Assembly: GCF_002072175.1 (NCBI RefSeq)
Contig: NZ_MVIV01000008.1
Coordinates: 1 to 64,000 of the forward strand
DNA: 64,000 bases
Direction of reading: 5' to 3'
Source of the DNA: Actinomyces gaoshouyii
GTDB taxonomy: Bacteria > Actinomycetota > Actinomycetes > Actinomycetales > Actinomycetaceae
In this document: in pieces, positions 34,315 through 43,570 of the stretch
Numbering within the stretch: the first letter of the stretch is position 1
Layout of the letters: every line of letters starts with the position of its first letter
The notes under the pieces: model-generated
What the model was told of the DNA's origin: nothing
Seen by the model: only the letters and a program-made list of their open reading frames with translations
Databases searched by the model: none
Program-made: the position numbers and the translations under genes

Positions 34315-34806
34315 ATGGCCGCGGATACCGAGAAGCAGGGAACCTGGCTGACCCAGGAGGCCTTCGACCGCCTGAGCGCCGAGCTCGAGCACCGCAAGGG
34401 CGAGGAGCGCAAGGAGATCGCCCAGCGCGTCGAGGCGGCCCGCCAGGAGGGGGACCTGCGCGAGAACGCCGGATACCACGCCGCCCGCGAGGAGGCCGCC
34501 CTCAACGAGGCCCGCATCATCGCCCTGACCGAGACGCTGGAGAACGCCCAGATCGGCGAGGCCGCCGACGATGGCACCGTCTCCGCGGGCACGATCGTCA
34601 CCGCGAAGGTGGCCGGCAAGGAGCAGCGCTTCGCCCTGGGCGGCCAGGAGATCGCCGAGGACGTCCCCGAGGGCGTCAAGGTCTTCTCCCCCGACGCGCC
34701 GCTCGGCAAGGCCCTCATGGGGCACGCCGCGGGCGAGAAGGTCTCCTACGACGCCCCGAACGGCAAGAGGATCACTGCGGAGATCCTCAGGGTCAGCCGC
34801 GTCTGA
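34315..34806 (+). CDS. greA: Transcription elongation factor GreA
   Basis: A 163-residue factor that enters the RNA polymerase secondary channel and stimulates cleavage of backtracked RNA. The N-terminal coiled coil (residues 10-80) has the acidic tip DLRENAGYHAAREE, and the C-terminal FKBP-like domain ends LMGHAAGEKVSYDAPNGKRI. Actinobacterial length. RBS GAGGAG precedes the ATG. Long leader from a TAGACT promoter. Confidence 0.97.
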   Translation: MAADTEKQGTWLTQEAFDRLSAELEHRKGEERKEIAQRVEAARQEGDLRENAGYHAAREEAALNEARIIALTETLENAQIGEAADDGTVSAGTIVTAKVAGKEQRFALGGQEIAEDVPEGVKVFSPDAPLGKALMGHAAGEKVSYDAPNGKRITAEILRVSRV

Positions 34807-34887
34807 CGCTGCGCCGCCGTTCATTCCCGCGCCTCGCCTTGAGCGAAGGGAACGGGGATGGGGGCGACCCGGCCAGCAGCGGGACGG

Positions 34888-34893
34888 TAGCGT
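34888..34893 (+). promoter_or_regulatory. -10 box TAGCGT, leaderless promoter of msrA
   Basis: The hexamer ends 6 nt before the ATG at 34900. Confidence 0.6.
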
Positions 34894-34899
34894 TCTCCT

Positions 34900-35598
34900 A
34901 TGAACGCTCCGTCCCGCAATCACGTCATCCCCGGTCGCGAGGCACCCGTGCTCCCCGAGCCCGGCGACCACGTCGTCCTCGGCGCTCCCCTGACAGGCCC
35001 CTGGCCCGAGGGCACCGAGGTCATCTACCTCGCCGGCGGCTGCTTCTGGGGCGTGGAGCGGATCATGTGGCGCCAGCCCGGCGTCGTCGTCACCTCGGTG
35101 GGGTACATGGGCGGCACCACACCCAACCCCACTTACCAGGAGGTCTGCACCGCGCGGACCGGCCACGCCGAGACCGTCCTGGTGGCCTACGACCCGGTGG
35201 TCGCGGGGCGCGGCGGGGAGGCGCTGCTGCGCGCCTTCTGGGAGAACCACGACTCCACCCGGCTCAACCGCCATGGCAACGACATCGGCCCCCAGTACCG
35301 CTCCGCCGTCTGGACGACGACGCCCGAGCAGTACGCGGTGGCGATCGCCACTCAGAAGGCCTTCCAGAGCGAGTTGAGCCGGCTCGGGCTGGGGCGCTCC
35401 GTGACGACGATCGATCCGGCGTCGGCGCAGTACGCAGAGTTCGGCGGCCCCTACTACCTGGCGGAGGACTACCACCAGGGCTACTTGGAGAAGAATCCCG
35501 GTGGCTACTGCAACCACGGGCCCAATGGCGTCACCTGCCCCGTGGGGATCGCGAACCTACCCTCGCAGGTGGATGTGCTGCCTCCTCAGCGGGTGTGA
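34900..35598 (+). CDS. msrA: Peptide-methionine (S)-S-oxide reductase MsrA
   Basis: A 232-residue cytoplasmic repair enzyme reducing S-methionine sulfoxide in proteins. The catalytic GGCFWG has Cys48; GYMGGTTPNPTYQEVCTARTGHAE and NRHGNDIGPQYRSA follow. The C-terminal GYCNHGPNGVTCPVG supplies recycling cysteines. Length is typical of the actinobacterial form. No msrB is adjacent. Confidence 0.97.
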   Translation: MNAPSRNHVIPGREAPVLPEPGDHVVLGAPLTGPWPEGTEVIYLAGGCFWGVERIMWRQPGVVVTSVGYMGGTTPNPTYQEVCTARTGHAETVLVAYDPVVAGRGGEALLRAFWENHDSTRLNRHGNDIGPQYRSAVWTTTPEQYAVAIATQKAFQSELSRLGLGRSVTTIDPASAQYAEFGGPYYLAEDYHQGYLEKNPGGYCNHGPNGVTCPVGIANLPSQVDVLPPQRV

Positions 35599-35616
35599 GC
35601 GGGAGAAGTGGCGGGG

Positions 35617-35720
35617 TTTGAGGATTCCTTTTTCTGACACCTAGTCATATCCCAGATAGTCGCAGGTTAGAGCGGTACGCGCTCGCACGCAGGCGGATTG
35701 GACCCCGGGCAATCCTCAAA
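35617..35720. repeat. Widely spaced inverted repeat in AT-richer spacer
   Basis: TTTGAGGATT (35617-35626) and AATCCTCAAA (35711-35720) flank an 84-bp stretch that is markedly less GC-rich than its surroundings and begins with a T5 tract. It lies between the convergent msrA and lysE genes. It may be a terminator loop or a small element remnant; no coding potential is seen. Confidence 0.4.
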
Positions 35721-35750
35721 GCTCGCCATTCTCGGCGAGCAGGGGTCGGC

Positions 35751-36365
35751 TCAGGCGCCGGTGGCGAGGTGCCAGGCGACGAGGAGCATGACGACGCCGA
35801 CGAGTGCGTCAACGATCCTCCAGGTGCGGGGGCTCGCGAGCAGTCCGGACAGCGCCCGCGCCCCGAGGCCGAGCCCGGTGAACCAGATGACGGAAGCGGC
35901 GATGGCCCCAGCGGCCGCCCACCAGCGATCGGGACCGAAATGGTTGGCGACCGTGCCGAGCATGAGCACGGTGTCGAGGTACACATGGGGGTTGAGCCAG
36001 GTCAGGGCGAGTGTCGTGATGGCGACTGAGCCCGCGCCCCGCAAGACGGCCTCTTCCAGGGCGCCGGGGCGCAGCGCCGAGCGGAACGAGTTGATCGCGA
36101 AGAGGACCAGGTAGGCGACACCTCCCCAGCGCAGGGCCTCCAGCACCCAGGGAGCGAGGGAGGACACGACCCTGACCGCGCCCGTCCCCACGGCGATGAG
36201 GATGGCGTCGGAGAGCGCGCAGATGAGGATGACGAGCCCGATGTGCTCACGGCGCACGCCCTGGCGGAGCACCCAGGCGTTCTGCGCACCGATGGCCACG
36301 ATGAGCCCCAGCCCCGTGCCAAGTCCGGCTAGGGCGGGGGCCAGGGAGGCGGGCAGCCCATTCAT
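35751..36365 (-). CDS. LysE/ArgO family amino-acid exporter
   Basis: A 204-residue inner-membrane protein with five to six spans. The family start GTGLGLIVAIGAQNAWVLRQG with AIGAQNA, and TLALTWLNPHVYLDT (LNPxxYLD), identify a lysine/arginine exporter of LysE/ArgO type. No LysG-type regulator is adjacent. A TATCAT box lies 8 nt before the ATG. Confidence 0.93.
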   Translation of the reverse strand: MNGLPASLAPALAGLGTGLGLIVAIGAQNAWVLRQGVRREHIGLVILICALSDAILIAVGTGAVRVVSSLAPWVLEALRWGGVAYLVLFAINSFRSALRPGALEEAVLRGAGSVAITTLALTWLNPHVYLDTVLMLGTVANHFGPDRWWAAAGAIAASVIWFTGLGLGARALSGLLASPRTWRIVDALVGVVMLLVAWHLATGA

Positions 36366-36470
36366 GATCTGGGATGATAGAGGATGCGGGCGCCCCGCCC
36401 CGCACCCACTCGCATGGCGATCGGCGGCGAGGACCGCGCGCGCTCAGGCGCCCACCTGCGCACCGTATGC

Positions 36471-36476
36471 CAGGAT
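36471..36476 (+). promoter_or_regulatory. -10 box CAGGAT, leaderless promoter of COG3044 ATPase
   Basis: The hexamer ends 6 nt before the ATG at 36483; the same CAGGAT-6-ATG arrangement precedes the ftsB-like gene. Confidence 0.5.
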
Positions 36477-36482
36477 CTGCCC

Positions 36483-38351
36483 ATGAGTGATGACAGGTAC
36501 TCGGGCAGGGACGGCCGCCACGCCAGGCAGGACGGCGGCGATCGGCGCGGGGGCGACCGCGGTTATCGGGGCGGCTACCGCGACGGCGGGCGGGGAGGCC
36601 CCGGCTACCGCGACGGCGGGCGCCGCCGTTATGACGACGAGCCGCGCGACGGGGAGCTGAGCGACCTCATCGGCCACCTTCATGCCCTGGACGGGCGCGC
36701 CTACCCGTCCTACCGGGCGATCCTCGGGCGCTACCTGGCGCCCGAGGGGTGGTCACTCCACATCGACCGGGTCCAGGCCGACCCCTATGCCCCGCCGACG
36801 CGCATCCGGGTCACCGCGCCCACCTCCCTGCCCTCGCTGGCGCTCCTGGCGCGTGAGGGCCTGCTGGCGACAGCGGACCGCCGCCTCGCACTCGCCGATT
36901 TCCTCGCCCGCGAGATCCACGCGGGATTCAAGGGCACAGCCCTGTCCATCGCGGCACCCGGTCAGGAGATCCTGGAGCGCTCCGCCGTCGTTCTCCTCCC
37001 GGCCGCGAGCAGCGCCGAATACTCCGGCGACTGGAGCATCGAGGTCCGCGCCCGCATGGCCCTTCCCGCCCAGGGCCGCTCCATCCAGGGTCATGGGGCC
37101 GCCAGGATCGTCGGCCGGGATCTCATCCGCGAGATCGACACGGCCCTGAGCCTCACAGGCGCGCGCGCTGAGCGACTCCTCGCCCATGTGGAGGCCCTGG
37201 AGGACCACCGGGCCCTCACGGCGGCGGTCCGCGAGGCGGGCTGGGTCTCCTTCCTCGCCGATGGCTCCCTCCTGCCGCGCCGATCCGGGGTGAGCGACGA
37301 GCCGCTGCGCTCGGGCGGCGTCGCCCTGAGAGCACCGGAGTCCCTGGCCGCCACGGTCGATCTTCCCCATGCCGGGGCGGTCCGCGGCACGGCCGTGCCG
37401 GCGGGCGTGACGGTGATCGTCGGCGGCGGCTACCACGGCAAGTCGACACTGCTGGCGGCGATCGAGCGGGGCGTCTACCCGCATGTGCCGGGCGATGGGC
37501 GCGAGCTCGTGGCCACCGTCCCCGACGCCGTCAAGGTGCGGGCCGCCGATGGCCGGGCCGTCACGGGCGTCGACCTCACGCCCTTCATCTCCCACCTGCC
37601 CGCGGGCCGGGACACGGCCGCCTTCACCACCCGCAACGCCTCGGGCTCGACCTCCCAAGCCGCGGCGATCGTCGAGGCCGTTGAAGCGGGGGCCACGGCG
37701 CTGCTCCTCGATGAGGACACCTCGGCCACGAACCTGCTCATCCGCGACGCGCGCATGCGCTCGCTCGTGGCCGCCGAGCGCGAGCCGATCACTCCGCTGG
37801 TGGACAGGGTGGGGGCGCTGTCCTCGCGCTTGGGCGTCTCCACGGTCATGGTCATGGGCGGTTCCGGCGACTACCTGGATGTGGCCGACCATGTCCTCCT
37901 CCTGGACTCCTATGAGCTGCGCGACGCCACCGAGCAGGCGCGAGTCGTCGTCGCCGAGCAGCCCCGGGAGGGGACCGCCCTGGAGGACTTCCCGCTCGGC
38001 TCCGGTCGCATCCCGGCGCCCGCCCCGGAGCGCACTCGGCGCGGCCCGATCCGCACCCGGGCCCGGGGGACCGACGCGCTCACCCTGGACCGCGAGGAGG
38101 TCGACATCTCGGATGTGGCCGGGATCGTGGACCCGGGCCAGGCCGAGGCAGCGGCCCATGCCCTGCGCGCCCTGCTGGAGCAGCGCTTCGACAGCGCCTC
38201 CACACTGCGCGAGTGCCTCGACGACCTGGAAGCCCTGCTCGACGACGAGGGCCTGGACGCACTCGACGAGGGCGGGGCGTTCCTCGTACGGCCCCGGATG
38301 GTGGACGTGGCGGCGGCCGTCAACCGCTACCGGCCACTCGAGGTGGGCTGA
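36483..38351 (+). CDS. ABC-class ATPase of COG3044 family with RG-rich N-terminus
   Basis: A 622-residue predicted soluble ATPase. Residues 1-55 are an RG/DGG-rich tract (for example RGGDRGYRGGYRDGGRGG), probably disordered and RNA-binding. The core has Walker A GGGYHGKSTLLAAI (about 316-329), an ABC-like signature NASGSTSQAAAI, Walker B ATALLLDEDTSATN, and a switch-like VMGGSGDYLDVAD, with a helical C-terminus. There is no membrane partner. The family is widespread but its role is unsettled. Monocistronic, convergent with the FMN reductase. Confidence 0.88.
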   Translation: MSDDRYSGRDGRHARQDGGDRRGGDRGYRGGYRDGGRGGPGYRDGGRRRYDDEPRDGELSDLIGHLHALDGRAYPSYRAILGRYLAPEGWSLHIDRVQADPYAPPTRIRVTAPTSLPSLALLAREGLLATADRRLALADFLAREIHAGFKGTALSIAAPGQEILERSAVVLLPAASSAEYSGDWSIEVRARMALPAQGRSIQGHGAARIVGRDLIREIDTALSLTGARAERLLAHVEALEDHRALTAAVREAGWVSFLADGSLLPRRSGVSDEPLRSGGVALRAPESLAATVDLPHAGAVRGTAVPAGVTVIVGGGYHGKSTLLAAIERGVYPHVPGDGRELVATVPDAVKVRAADGRAVTGVDLTPFISHLPAGRDTAAFTTRNASGSTSQAAAIVEAVEAGATALLLDEDTSATNLLIRDARMRSLVAAEREPITPLVDRVGALSSRLGVSTVMVMGGSGDYLDVADHVLLLDSYELRDATEQARVVVAEQPREGTALEDFPLGSGRIPAPAPERTRRGPIRTRARGTDALTLDREEVDISDVAGIVDPGQAEAAAHALRALLEQRFDSASTLRECLDDLEALLDDEGLDALDEGGAFLVRPRMVDVAAAVNRYRPLEVG

Positions 38352-38390
38352 CCGAGCGGGCACCGCGCAGTCCTCTGCCTCCAGGACGCG

Positions 38391-38432
38391 GCGAGTGGGC
38401 CCGGTGATCTTGCAGTCACCGGGCCCATTCGC
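38391..38432. terminator. Bidirectional hairpin between convergent genes
   Basis: A 17-bp stem with one mismatch (left arm GCGAGTGGGCCCGGTGA) and an 8-nt loop, between the COG3044 ATPase and FMN-reductase stop codons. Confidence 0.7.
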
Positions 38433-38480
38433 GGGGAGGAGCGCCGTCCGTGCGCGGTGGCCCGCATCAGCGGCTCGCGC

Positions 38481-39035
38481 TCAGCGCAGGGTGGACAGGG
38501 CCTTGTCCTGGGCGACGAGGGCCTGGACGAGGCTGGCGGCCTCGCCGTCGTGGAAGGCTGCGGGGGCGAAGGCGCCGCCGGAGAAGTCGGTGGCGAGGTG
38601 CAGGTTGACCTGGGCGCCGACGACGCCGGTGGTGAAGTTGGCCAGGATGGCGCGCAGGTGCTCGATCTGGCGGTGGCCCGCGGAGTAGGAGTAGCCGACG
38701 AGGCCAATGGCGCGGTTGGCGAGCACGGAGGGGGTGATGAAGTCGATGGCGTTCTTCAGGGACCCGGGGACCGAATGGTTGTACTCGGGGCTGACGATGA
38801 TGAAGGCATCGAATCCGGCGAGGGCCTCGTTCCAGGCGACGGCGGCCGGGTCCTTGGCCGGGGCCGCCATGGGGGGCAGCTCCTCGGCGAAGATGGGCAG
38901 GTTGAAGGAGGCGAGGTCGAGGACTTCGGCCTGGACTCCCTCGGCCTCGTTCGCCCTGGAGGCGATCCATTCGGCCACGGAGGCCCCGGCGCGGTTGGGG
39001 CGGACAGATCCGAGGATGACGGCGATCTTGGTCAT
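38481..39035 (-). CDS. NADPH-dependent FMN reductase family protein (copy A)
   Basis: A 184-residue flavodoxin-fold oxidoreductase. The FMN phosphate loop GSVRPNRAGASVAEWI (8-23), SPEYNHSVPGSLKNAIDF and GYSYSAGHRQIEHLRAIL are typical of the azoreductase/quinone-reductase group. It likely reduces FMN or quinones with NADPH. About 50% identical by eye to copy B at 39341. RBS AAGGAG precedes the ATG, and an AT-rich inverted repeat lies upstream. Confidence 0.92.
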   Translation of the reverse strand: MTKIAVILGSVRPNRAGASVAEWIASRANEAEGVQAEVLDLASFNLPIFAEELPPMAAPAKDPAAVAWNEALAGFDAFIIVSPEYNHSVPGSLKNAIDFITPSVLANRAIGLVGYSYSAGHRQIEHLRAILANFTTGVVGAQVNLHLATDFSGGAFAPAAFHDGEAASLVQALVAQDKALSTLR

Positions 39036-39070
39036 GGCAACTCCTTGGTGTCTCTCGGTACCACATCTGA

Positions 39071-39092
39071 AGTACTTGAATTATTAAGTACT
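39071..39092 (-). promoter_or_regulatory. AT-rich inverted repeat, likely operator of FMN reductase A
   Basis: AGTACTT and AAGTACT flank GAATTATT. On the minus strand it contains a TAATAA -10-like box, about 36 nt before the ATG. Size and spacing suit a MarR/HxlR-type redox repressor; no such gene is nearby. Confidence 0.55.
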
Positions 39093-39205
39093 CTAGGCCT
39101 TAGCGCCTACCCTCCGCAACCACGACTCGCCTCACCGGCCGAAGCTCCATTACCTCCTGCAGGCACTCGCACCCCCAGAGCCGGAAGAGCCGGAAGCATG
39201 GAAAA

Positions 39206-39249
39206 CGCCCCTCGCGCGGACCAGCGCTTGCTGGTCCGCACGAGGGGCG
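39206..39249 (-). terminator. Strong Rho-independent terminator after FMN reductase B
   Basis: A 20-bp stem with one mismatch, a 4-nt loop, and TTTTCC following on the minus strand, 92 nt past the stop. Confidence 0.85.
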
Positions 39250-39340
39250 CGACGCCCAGGGAGGCGCCATCGCAGCGCTTCATCCTCGTGTCAGGTCACT
39301 GGGATCCGCGCGGTATTGCATCAGGAACAGCCAGGGCACA

Positions 39341-39880
39341 TCAGTTTGTGGCAGCGACGATCGCCCTGACCATCGCCGGAACCTCGCCCTCGCGGAAGGC
39401 CGCCGGAGTGAACTCGCCGTCGGTCCAGTCGGTCGCGACGTGCAGGGCGACATGCGGGCCGACGACGAAGGAGTTGAAGGATCCCAGAACCTGGCGCAGG
39501 TGCTCGATAGCGCGCAGGCCGAGCTGGTAGGAGTAGCCGACCACGCCGGTCGCCTTGCTCTCGAGCACGGAGGGGACGAGGTAGTCGATGGCGTTCTTCA
39601 GGGACCCGGGGATCGAGTGGTCGTACTCGGGGGTCACGAAGATGACGGCGTCATAGGAGCCGAGCTTCTCGTTCCAGGCCACACCGGCGGGGTTCTGGGG
39701 CATGGCGATGGCCGGTGGGAGCTCCTCGGCGAAGAAGGGGAGGTTGAAGTCGGTCAGGCGAAGGACCTCGGCCTCGACGCCGTCGACCAGGCTGGACTGG
39801 GCGGCGACCCAGTCGGCGACGGCGGCACCGGCTGAGGTGGGGCGGACGGAGCCGTGAACGACGGCGATGCGGATGGGCAT
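39341..39880 (-). CDS. NADPH-dependent FMN reductase family protein (copy B)
   Basis: A 179-residue paralogue of copy A. GSVRPTSAGAAVADWV, TPEYDHSIPGSLKNAIDYL and GYSYQLGLRAIEHLRQVLG are conserved. The ATG at 39880 has AAGGAG 6 nt before it; a start 20 codons upstream lies in the promoter and was rejected. The upstream 80 bp are AT-rich (TTTAAATATTCAC), unusual here, suggesting a strong or regulated promoter. Confidence 0.92.
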   Translation of the reverse strand: MPIRIAVVHGSVRPTSAGAAVADWVAAQSSLVDGVEAEVLRLTDFNLPFFAEELPPAIAMPQNPAGVAWNEKLGSYDAVIFVTPEYDHSIPGSLKNAIDYLVPSVLESKATGVVGYSYQLGLRAIEHLRQVLGSFNSFVVGPHVALHVATDWTDGEFTPAAFREGEVPAMVRAIVAATN

Positions 39881-40103
39881 GAGGGACTCCTTGCAGGAAT
39901 TGTGAATATTTAAAATGCCAACCAATAAGTCGAGCACCATCTAGTTGATATATGAATCATTTTAGTGGCCGGCCCCCACTTGTCAAAGCCTCATCACATG
40001 GCGCGAAGACCACACATAAGCTCTTCATGACCCACATATCTCGAGATGCTCCGGTTCGGCGCCCTGTTGGGGAGGGCTCCGCCGTGGGCACGCGCTCTCA
40101 GCC

Positions 40104-40109
40104 TAGCGT
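40104..40109 (+). promoter_or_regulatory. -10 box TAGCGT, leaderless promoter of hypothetical gene
   Basis: The hexamer ends 7 nt before the ATG at 40117 and decides this start over an in-frame ATG at 39952. Confidence 0.55.
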
Positions 40110-40116
40110 CCTCCGC

Positions 40117-41196
40117 ATGAGCGCAGTGAGACCAGCACGACACTATTCCCACCTCCGACACCCTTCCCCCCGATCATCACGCTCGCGACGGGCGGCAGGC
40201 ACCGCCTCCCGCGCCTCATCCCGCCAGGCGCCACCGCATTCCTCCCCGCCTGATCCATTCCTGCCCGACCTGTCCGTCCGCGATGCCGACTGGCTGCGCG
40301 CGGAGATGCTGCGCCAGGTCTGCCTGCGCTTCCCCGGGAGCCGACTCGACTCGCCCGTCTCGCTGCGCACGCCCCAAGGCGCGAGACTCGTCCTGCACCG
40401 GATCGCCGCGTGCCTGGCCCGCACGGAGCGGGAGCTGTGGGAGGAGGCCCTGGGCCATCACATCAGCGCTCTCATGGCGGCCGTGCGCCCGGACGGCATG
40501 CCGCGCGAACTCGAGGACTACTCGGACGAGGAGGTACTGGGAGCCCTGAGGCTGCGACTGGTGCCTCCGAGCAGGGATATCCCCGCCGAGGCCGATGAGC
40601 CCGAGATCGCCCCGGGCCTGCGCCTCACGCGCGTCATGGACATCGGCGGGCTCCTGGTCTCCCAGCCCTCGGCCCGCCTCTATGAGCGCCTGGGCGAGGA
40701 GAGGGTGGACGCCGCCGCGCTCGCCAATGCCCGCATCGTCCTGGACAGGGCGGAGCACGTGGACGCCGGCGAGGGCATCCATCTCATCGGCTCGGACTCG
40801 ATGCTGACAGCGGCGCTGGCGATGAGCCTGACCGAGGTATGCCAGCAGCGGAGCATCCCGCATCCGCCCGACGGCTTCGTCCTGACGCTGCCCGAGCAGG
40901 AGTCGCTGGGAATCCTGCCCCTGGCCGAAGGCGTCGATGAGGCGCATCTCAATGCTCTGCTGACGTGGTCGCTGACTCGGTGGGCGCGCGCGGAGCACCC
41001 GCTATCGGCCCTGCTCTACCACGTGAGCGCCGACGGCTCCTGGTCACCGCTCACGGCACCGGGGCCCTCCATCGAGCGCCCGCTCATCACTCTGAGGGAT
41101 CTGCCCGAGCCGATCTGGCGCCACTTCGCATGGTTCTTCACGCCCTACGACGAGTACCCGCCGGACGCCCTGCCCGGCATGGCCTTCGGGCTATGA
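40117..41196 (+). CDS. Hypothetical protein, unrecognised family
   Basis: A 359-residue soluble, mildly acidic protein. After a 45-residue Arg/Ser/Pro-rich N-terminus comes a mixed alpha/beta region without signal peptide or membrane span. Visible features are RLDSPVSLRTPQGARLVLHR, the repeated acidic EDYSDEEV and a C-terminal DLPEPIWRHFAWFFTPYDEYP. I recognise no family or catalytic motif. Base composition matches the neighbours, so the frame looks real. Monocistronic and convergent with ilvA. Confidence 0.7.
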   Translation: MSAVRPARHYSHLRHPSPRSSRSRRAAGTASRASSRQAPPHSSPPDPFLPDLSVRDADWLRAEMLRQVCLRFPGSRLDSPVSLRTPQGARLVLHRIAACLARTERELWEEALGHHISALMAAVRPDGMPRELEDYSDEEVLGALRLRLVPPSRDIPAEADEPEIAPGLRLTRVMDIGGLLVSQPSARLYERLGEERVDAAALANARIVLDRAEHVDAGEGIHLIGSDSMLTAALAMSLTEVCQQRSIPHPPDGFVLTLPEQESLGILPLAEGVDEAHLNALLTWSLTRWARAEHPLSALLYHVSADGSWSPLTAPGPSIERPLITLRDLPEPIWRHFAWFFTPYDEYPPDALPGMAFGL

Positions 41197-41197
41197 G

Positions 41198-41230
41198 CGC
41201 GCCGCCCGCCGGTACCGGGCGGGCGGCGCG
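41198..41230. terminator. Bidirectional hairpin between hypothetical gene and ilvA
   Basis: A perfect 13-bp stem (CGCGCCGCCCGCC) with a 7-nt loop between convergent stop codons. Confidence 0.7.
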
Positions 41231-41279
41231 GTCCGCGCGGTACCGCCGTCCGTACTGGTCGTACTGGCGGCGGCGGGCC

Positions 41280-42866
<1,587 letters not shown>

Positions 42867-42872
42867 GTCGTC

Positions 42873-42878
42873 AGCCTA
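42873..42878 (-). promoter_or_regulatory. -10 box TAGGCT, leaderless promoter of ilvA
   Basis: The hexamer ends 6 nt before the GTG at 42866. Confidence 0.6.
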
Positions 42879-43090
42879 GAGGAGTCGGCTCGCGGCCCCG
42901 TCGGCGCCACCAGTCCGTGGCCGCCGGCTATCGCCGGGCCGGCGGTGACACACAGGTGGACAGCGGGACCCGCGCCGGGGCCGTGGACAGTCCAGCGCCG
43001 CCGCCTGGCTCCGCCTCCGGCGCGGCGGCCCGGCCTGACCACGACCCCTACGACGCCCTCAAGACGCCCCTCACCATGACGTGAGTCACT
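42879..43090. other. Spacer before the NYN module
   Basis: Very GC-rich DNA with an open plus-strand frame ending at 43082 (last residues DPYDALKTPLTMT) but no start, promoter or recognisable product. It may be the worn 3' end of a lost gene. Nothing else seen. Confidence 0.3.
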
Positions 43091-43091
43091 A

Positions 43092-43121
43092 TTGCGCGTG
43101 ATGGTCATGCCCGAATATTCT
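43092..43121 (+). promoter_or_regulatory. Promoter of NYN gene 1
   Basis: TTGCGC (-35) and TATTCT (-10) are 18 bp apart in an AT-richer stretch. The -10 ends exactly 12 nt before hairpin 1, the same distance as at NYN gene 2. Confidence 0.55.
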
Positions 43122-43133
43122 TAAACCATAACT

Positions 43134-43173
43134 CCCCGCCGTCCTCAAGGACTGGCGGGGTCTAACTTTTTCC
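43134..43173 (+). terminator. 5'-leader hairpin 1 with U-rich tail (candidate attenuator)
   Basis: A 27-nt hairpin (CCCCGCCGTCC, TCAA loop, GGACTGGCGGGG) followed by TCTAACTTTTT. It begins about 5 nt past the predicted transcription start and 35 nt before the NYN ATG. It covaries with hairpin 2. Confidence 0.7.
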
Positions 43174-43195
43174 GGAGACCTCCGCGACCCTCAAG

Positions 43196-43496
43196 ATGGC
43201 AGTCGTCGTCGACTACCAGAACATCCACCTCACAGGAGCATCCCTGTTCCTCCCCGGGCCCCCACCCGAGGAGGGCCTCATCGACCCCTTCCGCTTCGCC
43301 TGCCAACTCGCCCAGGCGCGCAACGCCAAGATCACCGATGAGCGCCACGGGGCCACCATCGAGCGCATCGAGGCCTTCCGGGGCCCGCCCATCCAGCAGG
43401 ACGACCCCGGCGCCTACCGGCGCAGAAAGCAACCTGGGAGCGCGGACACCACGCCATCACGCCCACGCACCGCCTGTTGCGGCCACCGCCCCGCCG
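43196..43496 (+). pseudogene. NYN-domain protein 1, frameshifted and truncated
   Basis: MAVVVDYQNIHLTGASLFL carries the first catalytic Asp of the NYN (PIN-like RNase) fold; FRFACQLAQARNAKITDE and ERIEAFRGPPIQQDDPGAYRR follow. The frame then reads into QPGSADTT, whereas the next frame continues sensibly as ATWERGHHAITPTHRLL, so one base is lost near 43425-43430. The C-terminal half with the KGID and SDTD motifs is missing; promoter 2 begins there. Relatives are predicted RNA-processing or defence RNases. End coordinate is approximate. Confidence 0.75.
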
Positions 43497-43505
43497 CGGT
43501 ATGGT
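43477..43505 (+). promoter_or_regulatory. Promoter of NYN gene 2
   Basis: TTGCGG (-35) and TATGGT (-10) are 17 bp apart within the 3' remnant of NYN gene 1. The -10 ends exactly 12 nt before hairpin 2. Confidence 0.55.
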
Positions 43506-43517
43506 TTCCTCATTCCG

Positions 43518-43550
43518 CCCCGCAATCCTCTCGGATTGGCGGGGTTTTTT
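43518..43550 (+). terminator. 5'-leader hairpin 2 with T6 tail (candidate attenuator)
   Basis: A 27-nt hairpin (CCCCGCAATCC, TCTC loop, GGATTGGCGGGG) followed by TTTTTT, a textbook intrinsic terminator placed 20 nt before the NYN gene 2 ATG instead of after a gene. Compared with hairpin 1, a G-C pair is replaced by A-T. Confidence 0.8.
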
Positions 43551-43570
43551 GCCCAGGTGAGGTACCCGTC

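Larger units (their letters stand above)
39036..39340. other. Spacer between the two FMN reductase genes
   Basis: It holds the AT-rich promoter/operator of copy A (39071-39092), nothing recognisable from 39100 to 39200, and the strong terminator of copy B (39206-39249). No coding sequence is seen. Confidence 0.6.

Noticed and set aside
42900-43082. Open frame ending DPYDALKTPLTMT before the NYN module
   Set aside because: No start, promoter or recognisable domain; GC-rich DNA is often open by chance.
43134-43550. Two similar hairpins as a CRISPR array or IS200-type transposon ends
   Set aside because: Only two copies 384 bp apart, each tied to a promoter and gene start; no cas or tnpA-like frame between them.
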